The notes under the pieces were generated by a model, which did not search any database, was not told the origin of the DNA, and saw nothing but the letters and a program-made list of their open reading frames with translations. The position numbers were made by a program, and so were the translations under genes. DNA of 64,000 nucleotides from PGYR01 sp046290495 (GTDB taxonomy: Bacteria > Bacteroidota > Ignavibacteria > Kapaibacteriales > UBA2268): NCBI GenBank assembly GCA_046290495.1, contig JBKAGT010000005.1, forward strand, positions 1,054,001 to 1,118,000. Reading direction: 5' to 3'. Positions 10,001 to 19,119 of the stretch are shown here, in pieces (the first letter of the stretch is position 1; each line of letters opens with the position of its first letter).

Positions 10001-11140
10001 ATTCGAAGCAAAGTAAGTAACATTATTAACCATTTTGTCAACTGGTGGTATTATTACCATTGCAGGGTCATAATATTCAAAATTCAGTGCTTCAGAATAT
10101 TTCGCCATAAACTGGACAAGTAGAAATTTCCCATCCGCTGTCCAACTAGTTGGTACTTCAACATTGTCGAATGTGTGCACATCTCCAGGTACCATCTGAA
10201 TACTGTTCGAATTAAGCTCATTGTTCATATTGAGTGTCAAAGTATCTTTTGCGACTACTTTAAACATGGATTTTATATAGCCACTGAAAGGTATTGATAC
10301 ATATTCATTGCTCCATGTAGAGGTAGGAGGTACCATTTCGACTAAATGATCTTTAGCCCCCAAACGGCTATAGATGTCAACTTGCTTTACCGAAGACCTC
10401 ATGTGTCCTGTTACCACACCTACAGGTTTGTTACTCCTCACTCTAGAGCCAGACAAATCGTGAACCCCTTTCACACCATGAACAGCTTTAGATTTAACTA
10501 AATAGCTCTGCCCTCTGTCTAATGTGACAATAAAAGTTGAGTCTTTGGCAACACCAGCGAAAGATTCAGCAGCCATAGTTATTTCTACTCTGGTTTGGTC
10601 TTCCCTAGCCATAACGAGAAATTCTCCTAATCTCGGAGTTTTCTGTTGTTCTATTATTATTGGATTAGCATCCACTGGCTCTATATAGTAATCATTTGGC
10701 ATAGAAACAGCGTAATGCTCAAAGCCCCAGTTTCGAGTTGGAATGATAGAGAATTTGTCACTTGATTGAATAAGAGAACTCTTTGCCACACAGGAAATTG
10801 GCTGAGTAGAAGTAATCTCAGTTAGCATATTATTATAGACAGTCTCAGAAAGAAGATGTTCATATTCGCGAGTTACATCTATCACGGCTACTTCATCTTT
10901 TTTAAGGATAAAAGTATAGGTTCTATTTGCTTGTGGTTCTGTAACAGTAACCTCAGTATCAAATTTAGAAGTAACATATATTGACATATATGGGTCTTGA
11001 TACAGATGTACTTCATTATCTAAAAATCCAACAAAAAAGTGCCTCCCTTCATACGAAGACAGCATACCTTCTTGGGCTTGGATTCTGCCAATTGTGACTA
11101 AGGTAATAATAAATATAAAGATAGTATAAAAACGTATCAT
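7070..11140 (-). CDS. Giant secreted protein with IgGFc-binding-type N-terminal domain and T9SS type A C-terminal domain
   Basis: The start at 11140 (ATG) is chosen because it begins directly with a signal peptide (MIRFYTIFIFIITL, cleavage near IQAQ); the frame stays open to 11194 with 18 extra residues. With this start it has 1356 residues. The first ~480 match the IgGFc-binding N-terminal domain pattern of secreted bacterial proteins (QPISCVAKSS, GFEHYAVSMP, SNKPVGVVTGH). The middle contains ASH/choice-of-anchor-D-like Ig modules (FGDTRVGSTKDTTLKF, and NEDLEIRSI). The last ~80 residues (VYLLDILGKK, YANGKYILII, KQEFIITK) form a T9SS type A sorting domain. It should therefore be exported by T9SS and attached to or released from the surface. 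Ligand unknown; despite the domain name, IgG binding should not be assumed. Confidence 0.85.
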   Translation of the reverse strand: MIRFYTIFIFIITLVTIGRIQAQEGMLSSYEGRHFFVGFLDNEVHLYQDPYMSIYVTSKFDTEVTVTEPQANRTYTFILKKDEVAVIDVTREYEHLLSETVYNNMLTEITSTQPISCVAKSSLIQSSDKFSIIPTRNWGFEHYAVSMPNDYYIEPVDANPIIIEQQKTPRLGEFLVMAREDQTRVEITMAAESFAGVAKDSTFIVTLDRGQSYLVKSKAVHGVKGVHDLSGSRVRSNKPVGVVTGHMRSSVKQVDIYSRLGAKDHLVEMVPPTSTWSNEYVSIPFSGYIKSMFKVVAKDTLTLNMNNELNSNSIQMVPGDVHTFDNVEVPTSWTADGKFLLVQFMAKYSEALNFEYYDPAMVIIPPVDKMVNNVTYFASNTAFAWSDGSYQDQYRFQSVILIAEEKGYESITVNGVNVETMLGFNEFIANGKKLYWERVLVGPQATTVNIKADSGRFHAIAIANGIYDSYAMTVGASLIDEESMENAKPIIDFTETCSTVEGQIYDEVISDVSGINYIVVDESYTENMVWNISDISDTTTVVQFNAEVQDKNRPARLKLDSYDYSGNMESYEFNYDGAQISLIDNIDYGEINAKQDSCFRFVLKTNADSVLLESYDLPKDLRLKFSTLLTPPVMLYKGESHYLELCLDNQPGNFESVLDSMRFNFGCDYSEQVYISADVISYNLAANNLTLPKILSGTSYNTSTSEYVEFRNAGNADIIATSLTIPVSNYFTIDTTGMFPKTLKSGESIRFDKISFTHTDVGEHDITVTLVDDQEINRQAIIRGEIGAPEINNITFDFGDTRVGSTKDTTLKFLNIGTFSSEFRLIEVNSNIENDANKALIENLDDIQLDEFDNYPLVFTYNPLDVNDFTPYQLEAKFIERWEGHDTIRILLTGQPTLPKINTFSIDMDTIKITSSRDSIHTILQALGNEDLEIRSITPIYGDESIFEFDKSFYNNRTVASGQSEDLNIKFNGLQLGYHEMKLLVESDALPNFNTKLDTITIFGFVEELDTLGVDLFAENKETLSCNYDTLDLDITNTGNTVFVINDIVPNMAIGSIRLIPKLEKDTLNVGESVTRSFEVFISGESQQVIDYEIAIYDIDQQLDTNIHYQSQIESYQNALTINPFDIQTVSLGDYFDLKFSGSFPNFIDTTANLGFDIEIDLYNFYFVDKETDIKFYDISGNVLKSINCDIIVKDRKFILQSPELLSFDFNEVVSWDFEIRFLASLTTDLEGDIGINVLIDDCYDGNSQVSTLDVEEICAFDYRSVALNSLISDVSLKSNVITNELEVTVTSGSDVNASVYLLDILGKKYNVFDKFMFDKGKNNIILNLSDYANGKYILIIDSQSSISKQEFIITK

Positions 11141-11204
11141 ATAGTGCCGGTATTTAATTTGAACTAACATAATTAAATAGTTAGAATTATACAAATACTA
11201 ACAG

Positions 11205-12476
11205 CTATAATTCAAAGTAATTACTTTTATACTCAAGTTTTTTTGTTTTAGGGATATTTTCGTTCCATTGATATCTTGGCAAGTATAGTCCTTTCACATT
11301 ATTTCGAATATCTTGATATGGTAAGGCGGATGCATTTACGTTTCCTAAGAAGTTTATTCTGTCAATCTCATCATTCGCAAAAAACATTTCTATTCTATTA
11401 CAATCATGTTTGTGAGCATCTACAGCTCCTGCTTCATTTTGTGAGAAATAAAGACTCTTAGCATTATCTTGTGTTATAATTTGATTAATCTTACCATCTT
11501 CAAATAGCATCTCGATGTAAAAGCCAGAGATTTGATTCAGAAAACTTGCATAGTCTTCTAACTCTTTCGACACTGAAAATGCGTCTCCTATAGCCATTAT
11601 TCGCTTTAGTTTCTTTTCCTGTAAACTGATATGAATTGAGTCTCCATACAGTTGTGAATTATCATACCAAATCAATGGAGATTCTGTTAGTTCGAAAGTT
11701 TCATTAGTCTGGTTATATAGAGCTGCCCCGCTCATAGCCTTTATATTTTGCCTTATTATGACTACACTATCAGTAAATTTATAATGCTCATCATCAATAT
11801 ACCTGAATGCTTCCATAGTGTCAGAAGCAATGCTAAGTGTATCGAATAGAATCCCTTCTTCATCGTTTTCTAAAGTATCAATCTGATACAATGTTGGTTT
11901 TCCGTAAGATATACTATACTTCTTACGAGGGAAGTATTCTAATGTGTCTGACAGCAAATAAGAGTTGTTGAATTTCCCTTTAATTAGAACATTGTTATAG
12001 GCATAAGAATCTTGTGTGTTTTTGTTGTATCTCAGAAAGTTAGAGTTTACAATTACAGAATCATCTTCAATATATACTTGCTTATAAAAATTAGCAATAT
12101 TTGAGATACTATTGTAATCCCCACTCATAGCTTTAAGATAAGTTTTGTCATCTGTTATCTCTATTTCAACATCTGACTTGGTGAATTTTCTATTCCCATA
12201 GTAAGTTGCTTCCTGAGTCTTCATTGTCAAATCATTCTGAACTAATTTAACATTTCCACTCAAATATGAAATATTGGTGTTTTCGTACAACTTAGCATAG
12301 TTGCATGTTATAGTAACATCACCTTGAACAAGCTTCACGCTCCCAAAATACTCCTTTATCGGACCTTCACTTGATTCAGAACCTTGAAACTTATCAGCAG
12401 AATAGAATATCCGCTCCTGTCCAAATAAGACAAAAGGAATAATAATTAATATTAATATCTGAGCAATTCTATTCAA
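11205..12476 (-). CDS. OstA-like/LptA-domain protein (LPS transport)
   Basis: A signal peptide (ILILIIIPFVLFGQ) is followed by repeated beta-jellyroll units typical of the OstA/LptA N-terminal fold: GSVKLVQGDVTITCNYA, SGNVKLVQNDLTMKTQEA, and later VLIKGKFNNSYLLSD and VIIRQNIKAMSGAALYN. The 423 residues hold more units than a simple LptA, as in the longer OstA-like proteins of Bacteroidota. LptA-type proteins form the periplasmic bridge that carries LPS from the inner membrane to LptD. The most plausible start is TTG at 12476, three bases past the SRPBCC stop; no ATG precedes the signal sequence. The window also holds lptD (24923), so this is a separate component. Confidence 0.82.
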   Translation of the reverse strand: MNRIAQILILIIIPFVLFGQERIFYSADKFQGSESSEGPIKEYFGSVKLVQGDVTITCNYAKLYENTNISYLSGNVKLVQNDLTMKTQEATYYGNRKFTKSDVEIEITDDKTYLKAMSGDYNSISNIANFYKQVYIEDDSVIVNSNFLRYNKNTQDSYAYNNVLIKGKFNNSYLLSDTLEYFPRKKYSISYGKPTLYQIDTLENDEEGILFDTLSIASDTMEAFRYIDDEHYKFTDSVVIIRQNIKAMSGAALYNQTNETFELTESPLIWYDNSQLYGDSIHISLQEKKLKRIMAIGDAFSVSKELEDYASFLNQISGFYIEMLFEDGKINQIITQDNAKSLYFSQNEAGAVDAHKHDCNRIEMFFANDEIDRINFLGNVNASALPYQDIRNNVKGLYLPRYQWNENIPKTKKLEYKSNYFEL

Positions 12477-12478
12477 AT

Positions 12479-13045
12479 TTATGATATATTGACTGTCTTT
12501 GTTTCTACGTTGTATTGGTGTTCTAGTTTCTTCTTAAGTTTTTCCAAACTCTCTTCAAAAGTTGGACCCATTACATTTTCTAGCATACTACCTAGGATTC
12601 TCATAAAAGGATTCCAACCAACATCTTTGTAGTGTACCCACTCTACTCTTGTTATATTTTCTTCTATTTGCGTTGTACTTATATAACCAGCGAATGATGT
12701 TTCGTCATTGTCCCACGTTAGCTGAAATTCGATTTTTTCATTTGGTACTATCTTTGTAACTTCAAGAGATGCCTTTTGTGAGTGCTCCCCATTCCAGATC
12801 TGTACAGCTCCAACTCCTTCAGTATTTCCTTTATAACTGTAAGCAAGTGTTGAGTCGAAGTCTTTCCAAACAGTCCAATCTTCCCAGTTTTTCATATCAT
12901 ACAGATAGTCAAATGTAAAAGTTTGTGGTGCATTTATTTCTATTTCTCTTTTGATAGAAATGTCACTAGGGAGAGTCATAGCAAAAACCAAAATAGCTAA
13001 AACTAATGCTGCCACTATAGCTAAAAGTACTTTCAATATTTTCAT
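12479..13045 (-). CDS. SRPBCC-family (START-like) protein
   Basis: This 188-residue protein has an N-terminal membrane anchor or signal segment (LLAIVAALVLAILVFA) and then a polyketide-cyclase/START-like domain: IKREIEINAPQTFTFDYLYDM, KNWEDWTVWKDFD and the late VEWVHYKDVGWNPFMRILG. SRPBCC domains bind hydrophobic ligands in a deep cavity. This anchored type is common in Bacteroidota, function unknown. It is the first gene of a minus-strand operon leading to the OstA-like protein and is divergent from the TPR gene at 13109 across 63 bases. Confidence 0.82.
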   Translation of the reverse strand: MKILKVLLAIVAALVLAILVFAMTLPSDISIKREIEINAPQTFTFDYLYDMKNWEDWTVWKDFDSTLAYSYKGNTEGVGAVQIWNGEHSQKASLEVTKIVPNEKIEFQLTWDNDETSFAGYISTTQIEENITRVEWVHYKDVGWNPFMRILGSMLENVMGPTFEESLEKLKKKLEHQYNVETKTVNIS

Positions 13046-13108
13046 AATAAACTAAACGGTTTTAAGTTCGTATTATAATAGAATAACAAGTTAAGTTTTT
13101 TTAGATAT

Positions 13109-14926
13109 ATGATAAAGAATATTATAATTTTCACATCGATTTTACTCTTCTCTTTTGGTAGTAGCTATGCTCAATCTACACTTGAGCGTAAATTAAACCT
13201 AGCACAGTCTTATGAAAAATCAAGACAGGTTGATAATGCCATTAGATTATATGAAGAAGTAATACAGGAAGATAACAGAAACACAGAAGCATTCCAAGGA
13301 TTGGTTCGTTCATACAGATATAAGAATATGAATATTGAGCTTCTAGAGCTGTTAGAAGCAAGGTTAAAATTTGAAAAGAATGCAATCAATTTCATAATGC
13401 TTGGTGAAGCTCACTGGAAAGCTGGGAATGCTAATGAAGCAGACAATGCTTGGAGCAATGCGATCGAAATGGCCGATGAAAATGAATTTGCTTATCAGCA
13501 ATTAGCAGAGATACAATCGAATTTACAATTGTATGAAAAAGCTATTTCAACATATAACAAAGGCAGAGATAAAATTGGACAGAAAAATGGTAGTACACTA
13601 TTCGTAAATGAATTAAGCAAGCTTTATGTAGCAATAGGTGACGTTGAAAATGCTATAGATGAAAGTTTGATTATGCTATTGGAAACTGGTGCATTAGCAG
13701 AGGTGGAAGCAAGGATATTCGTACTAATGCAAGATAAAGAGAATCAACAGATAATAGATTCTAAACTAGCTGAATTTGCTGATGAGAATAGCAGTAACTA
13801 CACAGCTATGGAACTTTATAGCTGGTACCAGACAAACATAGGTGATTATAGAAAAGCACTTGAGTACACAATCAGAGCAGATGACATTTCTGAGTCAGGT
13901 GGTAGGTTGATACTTGTATTTGGTAACAATGCTGAAAAAGATGGACAAACAGATGTGGCACTGGAAGCGTATCAATATTTAATAGACGAAGGTAGAGATA
14001 ATAAATACTTCTCTTCAGCTACATACAATTTTACAAAAGCTCTTGAAAGCAAGTTCTTATTCGAAGATAGGTTTGACAGGTCGAAAGTAGAAGATATAAT
14101 TGAGAAATATGAGACAATAATAGAAGAATTCGACAAGACTACAACTGCTGCTGACGCCTATCTTGAGAAAGCCAGGTTAGAAAAAGATTTCCTTAATGAC
14201 TTGGAGGCGGCAGATCAAACTTTAAAAAATCTAATTAATAATATCCCTGGTGCAAGACAATCAGGACATGCATTAGTTCAACTTGGAGATATATACATTG
14301 CAAAGGGTAATTTGAATCTGGCAATGGACTATATTGATCGAGCAGTTGTTCGATATAGCAGAACAGAACTAGATTTGAAAGAAAAGGCTGAGTATAAATT
14401 TGGTATAATTCAATACTATAAGGGTGATTTGGACAGTGCTCAAGTGATATTCAATAGTTTATCTGAATCTGTAGATAGTGATATAGCAAATGATGCGTTA
14501 GAAAAGAACTCAATAATAGCAGACAAAGAAAAAGAAAGGAGTATGACCGAGCTATTTGCTAAAAGTGAGTATGCATTAGTGCAAAATGATACAAGTTTAG
14601 CTATTGATAATTTTGTCACTATTATCGAAGATTTGAGTAATTATGATACTGAAGTTTGGCAACGCTCCAATTTACTACTCGCAGACATATATCAAGCAAA
14701 AGGTAATCAAGAAAAAGCTGCTGAATACTTAAAAAATTTGGCTACAAACCTAACAGATGGTGTTCACACTGACAAAGCTATTTATAGATTAGCTCTTATT
14801 CGAGCAGAACAAGGCAACAAATCAAGAGCTATAGAACTATTTTCAAAGATACTAGTTGACTTTCCTGACTCTATTTACCTAAAAGATGCCAGAAAGAAAA
14901 TAAGAGAACTAAGAGAAGAATCTTGA
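13109..14926 (+). CDS. Secreted tetratricopeptide-repeat protein
   Basis: The 605-residue protein opens with a signal peptide (IIIFTSILLFSFGSSYAQ) and consists almost wholly of helical TPR units, for example AIRLYEEVIQEDNRNTEAF, KAISTYNKGRDKIG, KALEYTIRADD, AAEYLKNLATNL and AIELFSKILVDFPDSIY near the C-terminus. TPR arrays are protein-interaction scaffolds; in this phylum periplasmic ones often serve envelope assembly or T9SS, but no specific partner is evident. It converges on rsmE with a 6-base gap. Confidence 0.82.
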   Translation: MIKNIIIFTSILLFSFGSSYAQSTLERKLNLAQSYEKSRQVDNAIRLYEEVIQEDNRNTEAFQGLVRSYRYKNMNIELLELLEARLKFEKNAINFIMLGEAHWKAGNANEADNAWSNAIEMADENEFAYQQLAEIQSNLQLYEKAISTYNKGRDKIGQKNGSTLFVNELSKLYVAIGDVENAIDESLIMLLETGALAEVEARIFVLMQDKENQQIIDSKLAEFADENSSNYTAMELYSWYQTNIGDYRKALEYTIRADDISESGGRLILVFGNNAEKDGQTDVALEAYQYLIDEGRDNKYFSSATYNFTKALESKFLFEDRFDRSKVEDIIEKYETIIEEFDKTTTAADAYLEKARLEKDFLNDLEAADQTLKNLINNIPGARQSGHALVQLGDIYIAKGNLNLAMDYIDRAVVRYSRTELDLKEKAEYKFGIIQYYKGDLDSAQVIFNSLSESVDSDIANDALEKNSIIADKEKERSMTELFAKSEYALVQNDTSLAIDNFVTIIEDLSNYDTEVWQRSNLLLADIYQAKGNQEKAAEYLKNLATNLTDGVHTDKAIYRLALIRAEQGNKSRAIELFSKILVDFPDSIYLKDARKKIRELREES

Positions 14927-14932
14927 TTTAGT

Positions 14933-15604
14933 TTAGTCCATCAAAGCAAAAGATGACGCGATAACTGCAGCAGTCTCAGTTCGCAATCTATTATCGTTTA
15001 TTCGCCAGTTATACTTAGCTTTATTTTTTATTCTTTCTAACTCTTCAGGAGCAAACCCACCCTCAGGACCTATTAGTATGATAGCTCTTTTTTCACTCAG
15101 TGAGTAATCAGTACTACCTGCATAATCTGTGTTAATAATAGCCCCTTTCTGATTTTTCATGAAGTCTTGCATTTTCATTGGCTCATTTATCTTTGGTAGC
15201 AGAGCTCTACGTGATTGCTTCATTGCGGCTATAGCTTTCTTCTCAAATCTCTCCGAGCGGAATTTTTTACGTTGCGTGTGTTTAGTGATAAGTGGTTGGA
15301 ATTCGGATACTCCAATCTCAGTGCATTTTTCGATTAAGTATTCCATACGGTCACGGTCTAGAATCATTCCGAATGCGACTGTAATATACTTACTAGGTTT
15401 AGCTTCAGTCTTACCAAATATATTCAGGTAGCTGTGCTTCCCTTTGAATCTTATTTCACAAATGGTCTCTAGTCCTTTGCCATTCACAGCAAGAATCTGA
15501 TCCCCAGAATTTAGTCTCAACGCTTTAACGTGTTGCTCTTCTTGCTGAGGTACATCAATCTTATCGTGTTCTTCAGTTAACTCAGGTATATAAATACATT
15601 CCAT
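14933..15604 (-). CDS. rsmE: 16S rRNA (uracil1498-N3)-methyltransferase
   Basis: RsmE is a SPOUT-family enzyme that methylates N3 of U1498 in 16S rRNA. The sequence shows the N-terminal PUA-like domain (HVKALRLNSGD), the central KCTEIGVSEFQPLITK segment and the C-terminal trefoil-knot motifs ILIGPEGGF and RLRTETAA. The ATG at 15604 is chosen over a TTG two codons upstream. About 223 residues, slightly short but complete. Confidence 0.94.
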   Translation of the reverse strand: MECIYIPELTEEHDKIDVPQQEEQHVKALRLNSGDQILAVNGKGLETICEIRFKGKHSYLNIFGKTEAKPSKYITVAFGMILDRDRMEYLIEKCTEIGVSEFQPLITKHTQRKKFRSERFEKKAIAAMKQSRRALLPKINEPMKMQDFMKNQKGAIINTDYAGSTDYSLSEKRAIILIGPEGGFAPEELERIKNKAKYNWRINDNRLRTETAAVIASSFALMD

Positions 15605-15674
15605 AATCAATAGCTTTTACTTGTTTTTCTAAGAATACAAAGTTAAAGAATATATCTATAAATACACGAAAAGA

Positions 15675-16277
15675 CTACTTATCTAATTCTGACTGAATAG
15701 ATTGCGTGAAATTACTTGAAGCAGGATGTAATGACTTTACTATTCTGCCTTCCTTATCAATCAAATATCCAGTCGGTGTGCCTCTTATACCATACTGATA
15801 TGCGATAGAAGTCTCTGATGAAGAACCATCATAAATATTGACAAACTCGTTCATACTATAATTATCAATAAAGTTTGAGACACTAGATTTGTTAACTCTG
15901 TCCATAATGTCTGTAGAAATAGCTAAAACTATAAAATCCTCGTCTTCTATACTTTCAGCATTGTTAACTAGAGTAGGCATAGATTGCACACAGAATGAAC
16001 ACCTAGTTCTCCAAAATTCTATATAAACCACTTTACCTCTCAAATCTGAAAGCGAGAATTCAACATTATCATCAGTGGTTACCAAAAAGTCTGGTGCCAA
16101 ATCACCAGCAGCTAAAAAGCTTTCAGATGGAGAGCTTAGTAAGGTCACATCATCGTGCAAACCTATAATTTCTGATATGTTCTCGAACTCCTTTGTCTCA
16201 ACAGTTTCGGGCTCTGTTGTCTGCTTGCATGCTACAAATGCTAAAGATACTAATACTGCTACAATTACACTTTTCAT
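15675..16277 (-). CDS. TlpA-like thioredoxin-fold lipoprotein
   Basis: The 200-residue protein starts with a lipoprotein signal (VSLAFVAC, lipid on C17) and has a thioredoxin-like domain from about residue 55, with GDLAPDFLV, LRGKVVYIEFWRTRC and the redox CxxC pair C93/C96 (CSFC), then the cis-Pro region RGTPTGYLIDKEGRIV. The TlpA/ResA-like family reduces periplasmic disulfides, for example during cytochrome c maturation, or acts as a peroxiredoxin-type reductase. DsbD in this window is a possible electron donor, but linkage is only inferred. It is a single-gene unit, divergent from the MscS gene. Confidence 0.87.
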   Translation of the reverse strand: MKSVIVAVLVSLAFVACKQTTEPETVETKEFENISEIIGLHDDVTLLSSPSESFLAAGDLAPDFLVTTDDNVEFSLSDLRGKVVYIEFWRTRCSFCVQSMPTLVNNAESIEDEDFIVLAISTDIMDRVNKSSVSNFIDNYSMNEFVNIYDGSSSETSIAYQYGIRGTPTGYLIDKEGRIVKSLHPASSNFTQSIQSELDK

Positions 16278-16391
16278 TCTAATAATCCGTTATGTTTTTT
16301 AAATAAGACTGATGAATAGTTGTTTTGTTACCTAAAATACGAAATTAATTTTTCATCATGTCGTATGTTTTACAAATTTTATAGGAGACAA

Positions 16392-17213
16392 ATGGAAGAT
16401 TTCAATTTCGATTACTTAGCCTCACAAATATGGGACATATTATTTTTAGCTGTCTATGCTGTGATAGCACTTATTGTTGGCTTTTGGATTGCTAAAAGAA
16501 TCACAAAAATCGTAGAGAAAATATTAAAGAAAAAAGAAGTTGACATTTCGTTACAAAAGTTTTTAATTAAACTTGTTAATATAGGTCTAAAAGTATTAGT
16601 TATAATATCTGTTGCTGGATTAGTAGGAATCCCTACTACATCATTCGTAGCAGTAATTGGTGCTGCAGGTTTGGCAGTCGGTTTTGCACTGCAAGGGTCA
16701 CTTGCTAACTTCGCTGGTGGTGTATTACTACTATTCTTAAAGCCATTCGAAATAGGCGACTTTATTGAAGGCGCTGGTGAGTCAGGTACGGTAGAAACTA
16801 TAAGTATATTCTACACTTACCTTAATACTCCTAAGAATCAATTAATTATTATTCCTAATGCAGAATTATCAAACAATACAATTACGAACTACTCAAGAAA
16901 GCCAATAAGAAGATTGGATTTAGTTTTCGGTATTGACTATGGCGATGACATCGGGAAAGCAAAATCTATTCTAGAAGACATGATATCAAGTGAGGACAGA
17001 ATTTTGAAAGATCCTGCACACATGATTGGTGTTGATGCACTTGGCGACAACGCTGTCAATATAGTAACTAAGTCATGGTGTAAAAATGAAGATTACTGGG
17101 ACTTAAACTATGAACTCATGGAAAAAGTTAAATTAGAATTTGACAAACAAGGTATTTCGTTCCCATTTCCACAGAGGGACATTCATATTATAAAGGAAGA
17201 TAATGAAGCATAA
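16392..17213 (+). CDS. Small-conductance mechanosensitive channel, MscS family
   Basis: From the ATG at 16392 (preceded by AGGAG six bases upstream) the protein has 273 residues, the size of E. coli MscS. It has three N-terminal membrane segments; the third is the Gly/Ala-rich pore helix (VIGAAGLAVGFALQGSLANFAGG), then the beta domain (LKPFEIGDFIE, then IIIPNAELSNNTITNYS) and the C-terminal alpha/beta domain. It opens on membrane tension and vents solutes during hypo-osmotic shock. The frame runs 24 codons upstream to a TTG at 16320, but that extension looks non-coding. Its 3' end overlaps pepF by 11 bases. Confidence 0.93.
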   Translation: MEDFNFDYLASQIWDILFLAVYAVIALIVGFWIAKRITKIVEKILKKKEVDISLQKFLIKLVNIGLKVLVIISVAGLVGIPTTSFVAVIGAAGLAVGFALQGSLANFAGGVLLLFLKPFEIGDFIEGAGESGTVETISIFYTYLNTPKNQLIIIPNAELSNNTITNYSRKPIRRLDLVFGIDYGDDIGKAKSILEDMISSEDRILKDPAHMIGVDALGDNAVNIVTKSWCKNEDYWDLNYELMEKVKLEFDKQGISFPFPQRDIHIIKEDNEA

Positions 17214-19050
17214 TTTTAATTTTGAAAATCACCTATTGAGCGATGATTCAGTCAAAGGTGGATTACGAAATAGAGCTGATATTGATGAAAAATACACTTG
17301 GAATCTGCTCGACATATACAAGTCTGAAGAAGATTGGGAAGCAGATTACAAGGATGTTTCATCTAAGTTAGAAGAGTATAAAAACTACGAGGGGAAGATA
17401 GGCGAATCTTCCTCTTCGCTTTTGAATTTATTAAAGTTTGACGAAGAAGTAGGCACAAAGTATGACCGTCTTCACCTTTACTCATTCCTATCAAAAGATT
17501 TGGACTTGGCTAATACTAAGTACCAAGCCATGTCTGGACGCTTGCAAACACTTGGTGTGAAGCTAAGTAGTGCTACTGCATTTATCAGACCCGAGCTAAT
17601 AGCCATAGGACACGACAAGATAAAGCAGTATATGAGTGAGTCAGAAGAGCTACAAACTTACGAGCATTATTTCAACAATATGTTCCGTACGGCTGAGCAT
17701 TCACTGGACAAGGAGAAAGAGGAAATTCTATCTCAGACTATCCAAATGAGACACAACCCATATCAGACATTTAGCTATTTCAAGAATGCGGATATTAAGT
17801 ACCCCACAACCACAAATAGTGATGGCGAGGAAGTACAAATAAGCGAAGGGCGATATTACTCAGCTCTGTTCGATAAAGACAGAAGCTACAGAGAGAGAGT
17901 TTACAAAGGTTACTATGCCCCTATCAAAGAGCATAGGAACACCTTGGCTTCTCTTTTCAATGGCAACATTCAAGCACAGATTTTTGGTACTCGAGTAAGG
18001 AAATACAAATCAACAAGAGAGGCGGCACTAAAGCCAAACAATATACCATTGGAAGTATACGACAACTTGGTAAATGCTGTGAACGACAACCTACAGCCGC
18101 TACACAGATGGGCTGCAATCAAGAAAAAGCAACTCGGAGTTGACAAGCTCCACCCTTACGACAGCTACGTATCTATCTTCGAATCTGACGATAGAAAATA
18201 TAGCTATGACGAGGGTGTGGACATTACCCGCAAATCGTTAGAAGTATTAGGTGATGAGTATCTGGAAGCACTTGACAAGGCATTCAACAATCGCTGGATT
18301 GATGTATATGAAACCAAAGGCAAGCGTGGCGGTGCATACTCATCGGGTACGAGCTACGGCGTGCACCCTTATGTATTGCTCAACTGGAATGACCAGATGA
18401 ACGATGTATCGACCTTGACACACGAGATGGGACACAATATGCACTCCTATTTCACAGAGCAAACGCAACCTTATGTCTATGCTGACTATCCAATTTTCTT
18501 AGCAGAAGTAGCTTCCATTACTAACGAAGCACTACTTATGGAATATCTGATTGCAAACTCGAAGACGAAATTGGAGAAGCTGAACCTAATTCAGATGTAT
18601 CTGAACAAGATTGTGACTACATTCTACAGACAAACAAGATTTGCTGAATATGAGCAATTAGTTCACGAGAAAACTGAAGCAGGCGAATCGCTAACTCCAG
18701 ATGACCTATGTAAACTATACTCCGATATGTATCAGAAGTATTGGGGACCAGATATGGAAGTAGATGAAGAGGAGTCCTACACTTGGGCAAGAGTGCCTCA
18801 TTTCTACTACGGATTCTATGTTTACCAATACGCAACAGGTCTGGCAGCAGCCGAGCTGGTAGCAAAGAACGTAAAAGAGAAAGGCAAGGACGGAGTCGAC
18901 AAACTAATGCAATTCCTGAAAGCTGGTAAATCAAAATATGCTATAGATGTACTGAAAGATGCAGGCGTAGATATGACTAAGCCAGAACCAGTGAAAGCCG
19001 TAATAAACACAATGAACAGGCTCTTAGACGAGTTAGAAGCAGAGTTGTAA
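17203..19050 (+). CDS. pepF: Oligoendopeptidase F (M3 zinc metallopeptidase)
   Basis: The 615-residue cytoplasmic enzyme has the M3 zinc site HEMGH (H407, E408, H411) with the likely third ligand E435 in the FLAEVASITNE segment, and the RVPHFYYGFYVYQYATG motif that shapes the substrate cleft. PepF degrades oligopeptides of roughly 7-20 residues. Its ATG overlaps the MscS gene and is preceded by a good ribosome-binding site (AAAGGAAGA). By eye the coding sequence is richer in G+C and in codons such as GAC, CTG and CGC than the MscS gene before it, which may reflect high expression or a different origin; not measured. Confidence 0.95.
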   Translation: MKHNFNFENHLLSDDSVKGGLRNRADIDEKYTWNLLDIYKSEEDWEADYKDVSSKLEEYKNYEGKIGESSSSLLNLLKFDEEVGTKYDRLHLYSFLSKDLDLANTKYQAMSGRLQTLGVKLSSATAFIRPELIAIGHDKIKQYMSESEELQTYEHYFNNMFRTAEHSLDKEKEEILSQTIQMRHNPYQTFSYFKNADIKYPTTTNSDGEEVQISEGRYYSALFDKDRSYRERVYKGYYAPIKEHRNTLASLFNGNIQAQIFGTRVRKYKSTREAALKPNNIPLEVYDNLVNAVNDNLQPLHRWAAIKKKQLGVDKLHPYDSYVSIFESDDRKYSYDEGVDITRKSLEVLGDEYLEALDKAFNNRWIDVYETKGKRGGAYSSGTSYGVHPYVLLNWNDQMNDVSTLTHEMGHNMHSYFTEQTQPYVYADYPIFLAEVASITNEALLMEYLIANSKTKLEKLNLIQMYLNKIVTTFYRQTRFAEYEQLVHEKTEAGESLTPDDLCKLYSDMYQKYWGPDMEVDEEESYTWARVPHFYYGFYVYQYATGLAAAELVAKNVKEKGKDGVDKLMQFLKAGKSKYAIDVLKDAGVDMTKPEPVKAVINTMNRLLDELEAEL

Positions 19051-19077
19051 GACAATTACATTCCCCTCTTTTTTAAG

Positions 19078-19119
19078 CAGCCGAAGTAGAACTAAGTGTT
19101 CTTTTCGGCTGTTTTTTTT
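19078..19119 (+). terminator. Rho-independent terminator after pepF
   Basis: An 8-base-pair stem (CAGCCGAA at 19078 with TTCGGCTG ending at 19111) continues through a second short stem (AGAAC/GTTCT) and is followed by eight T residues. It lies 27 bases after the pepF stop and isolates the MscS-pepF transcript from the accessory SIR2-NTPase gene downstream. Confidence 0.92.

Noticed and set aside
18617..18934. 105-codon antisense frame inside pepF
   Set aside because: Explained by codon bias of the opposite strand; the pepF zinc-peptidase frame is unambiguous.
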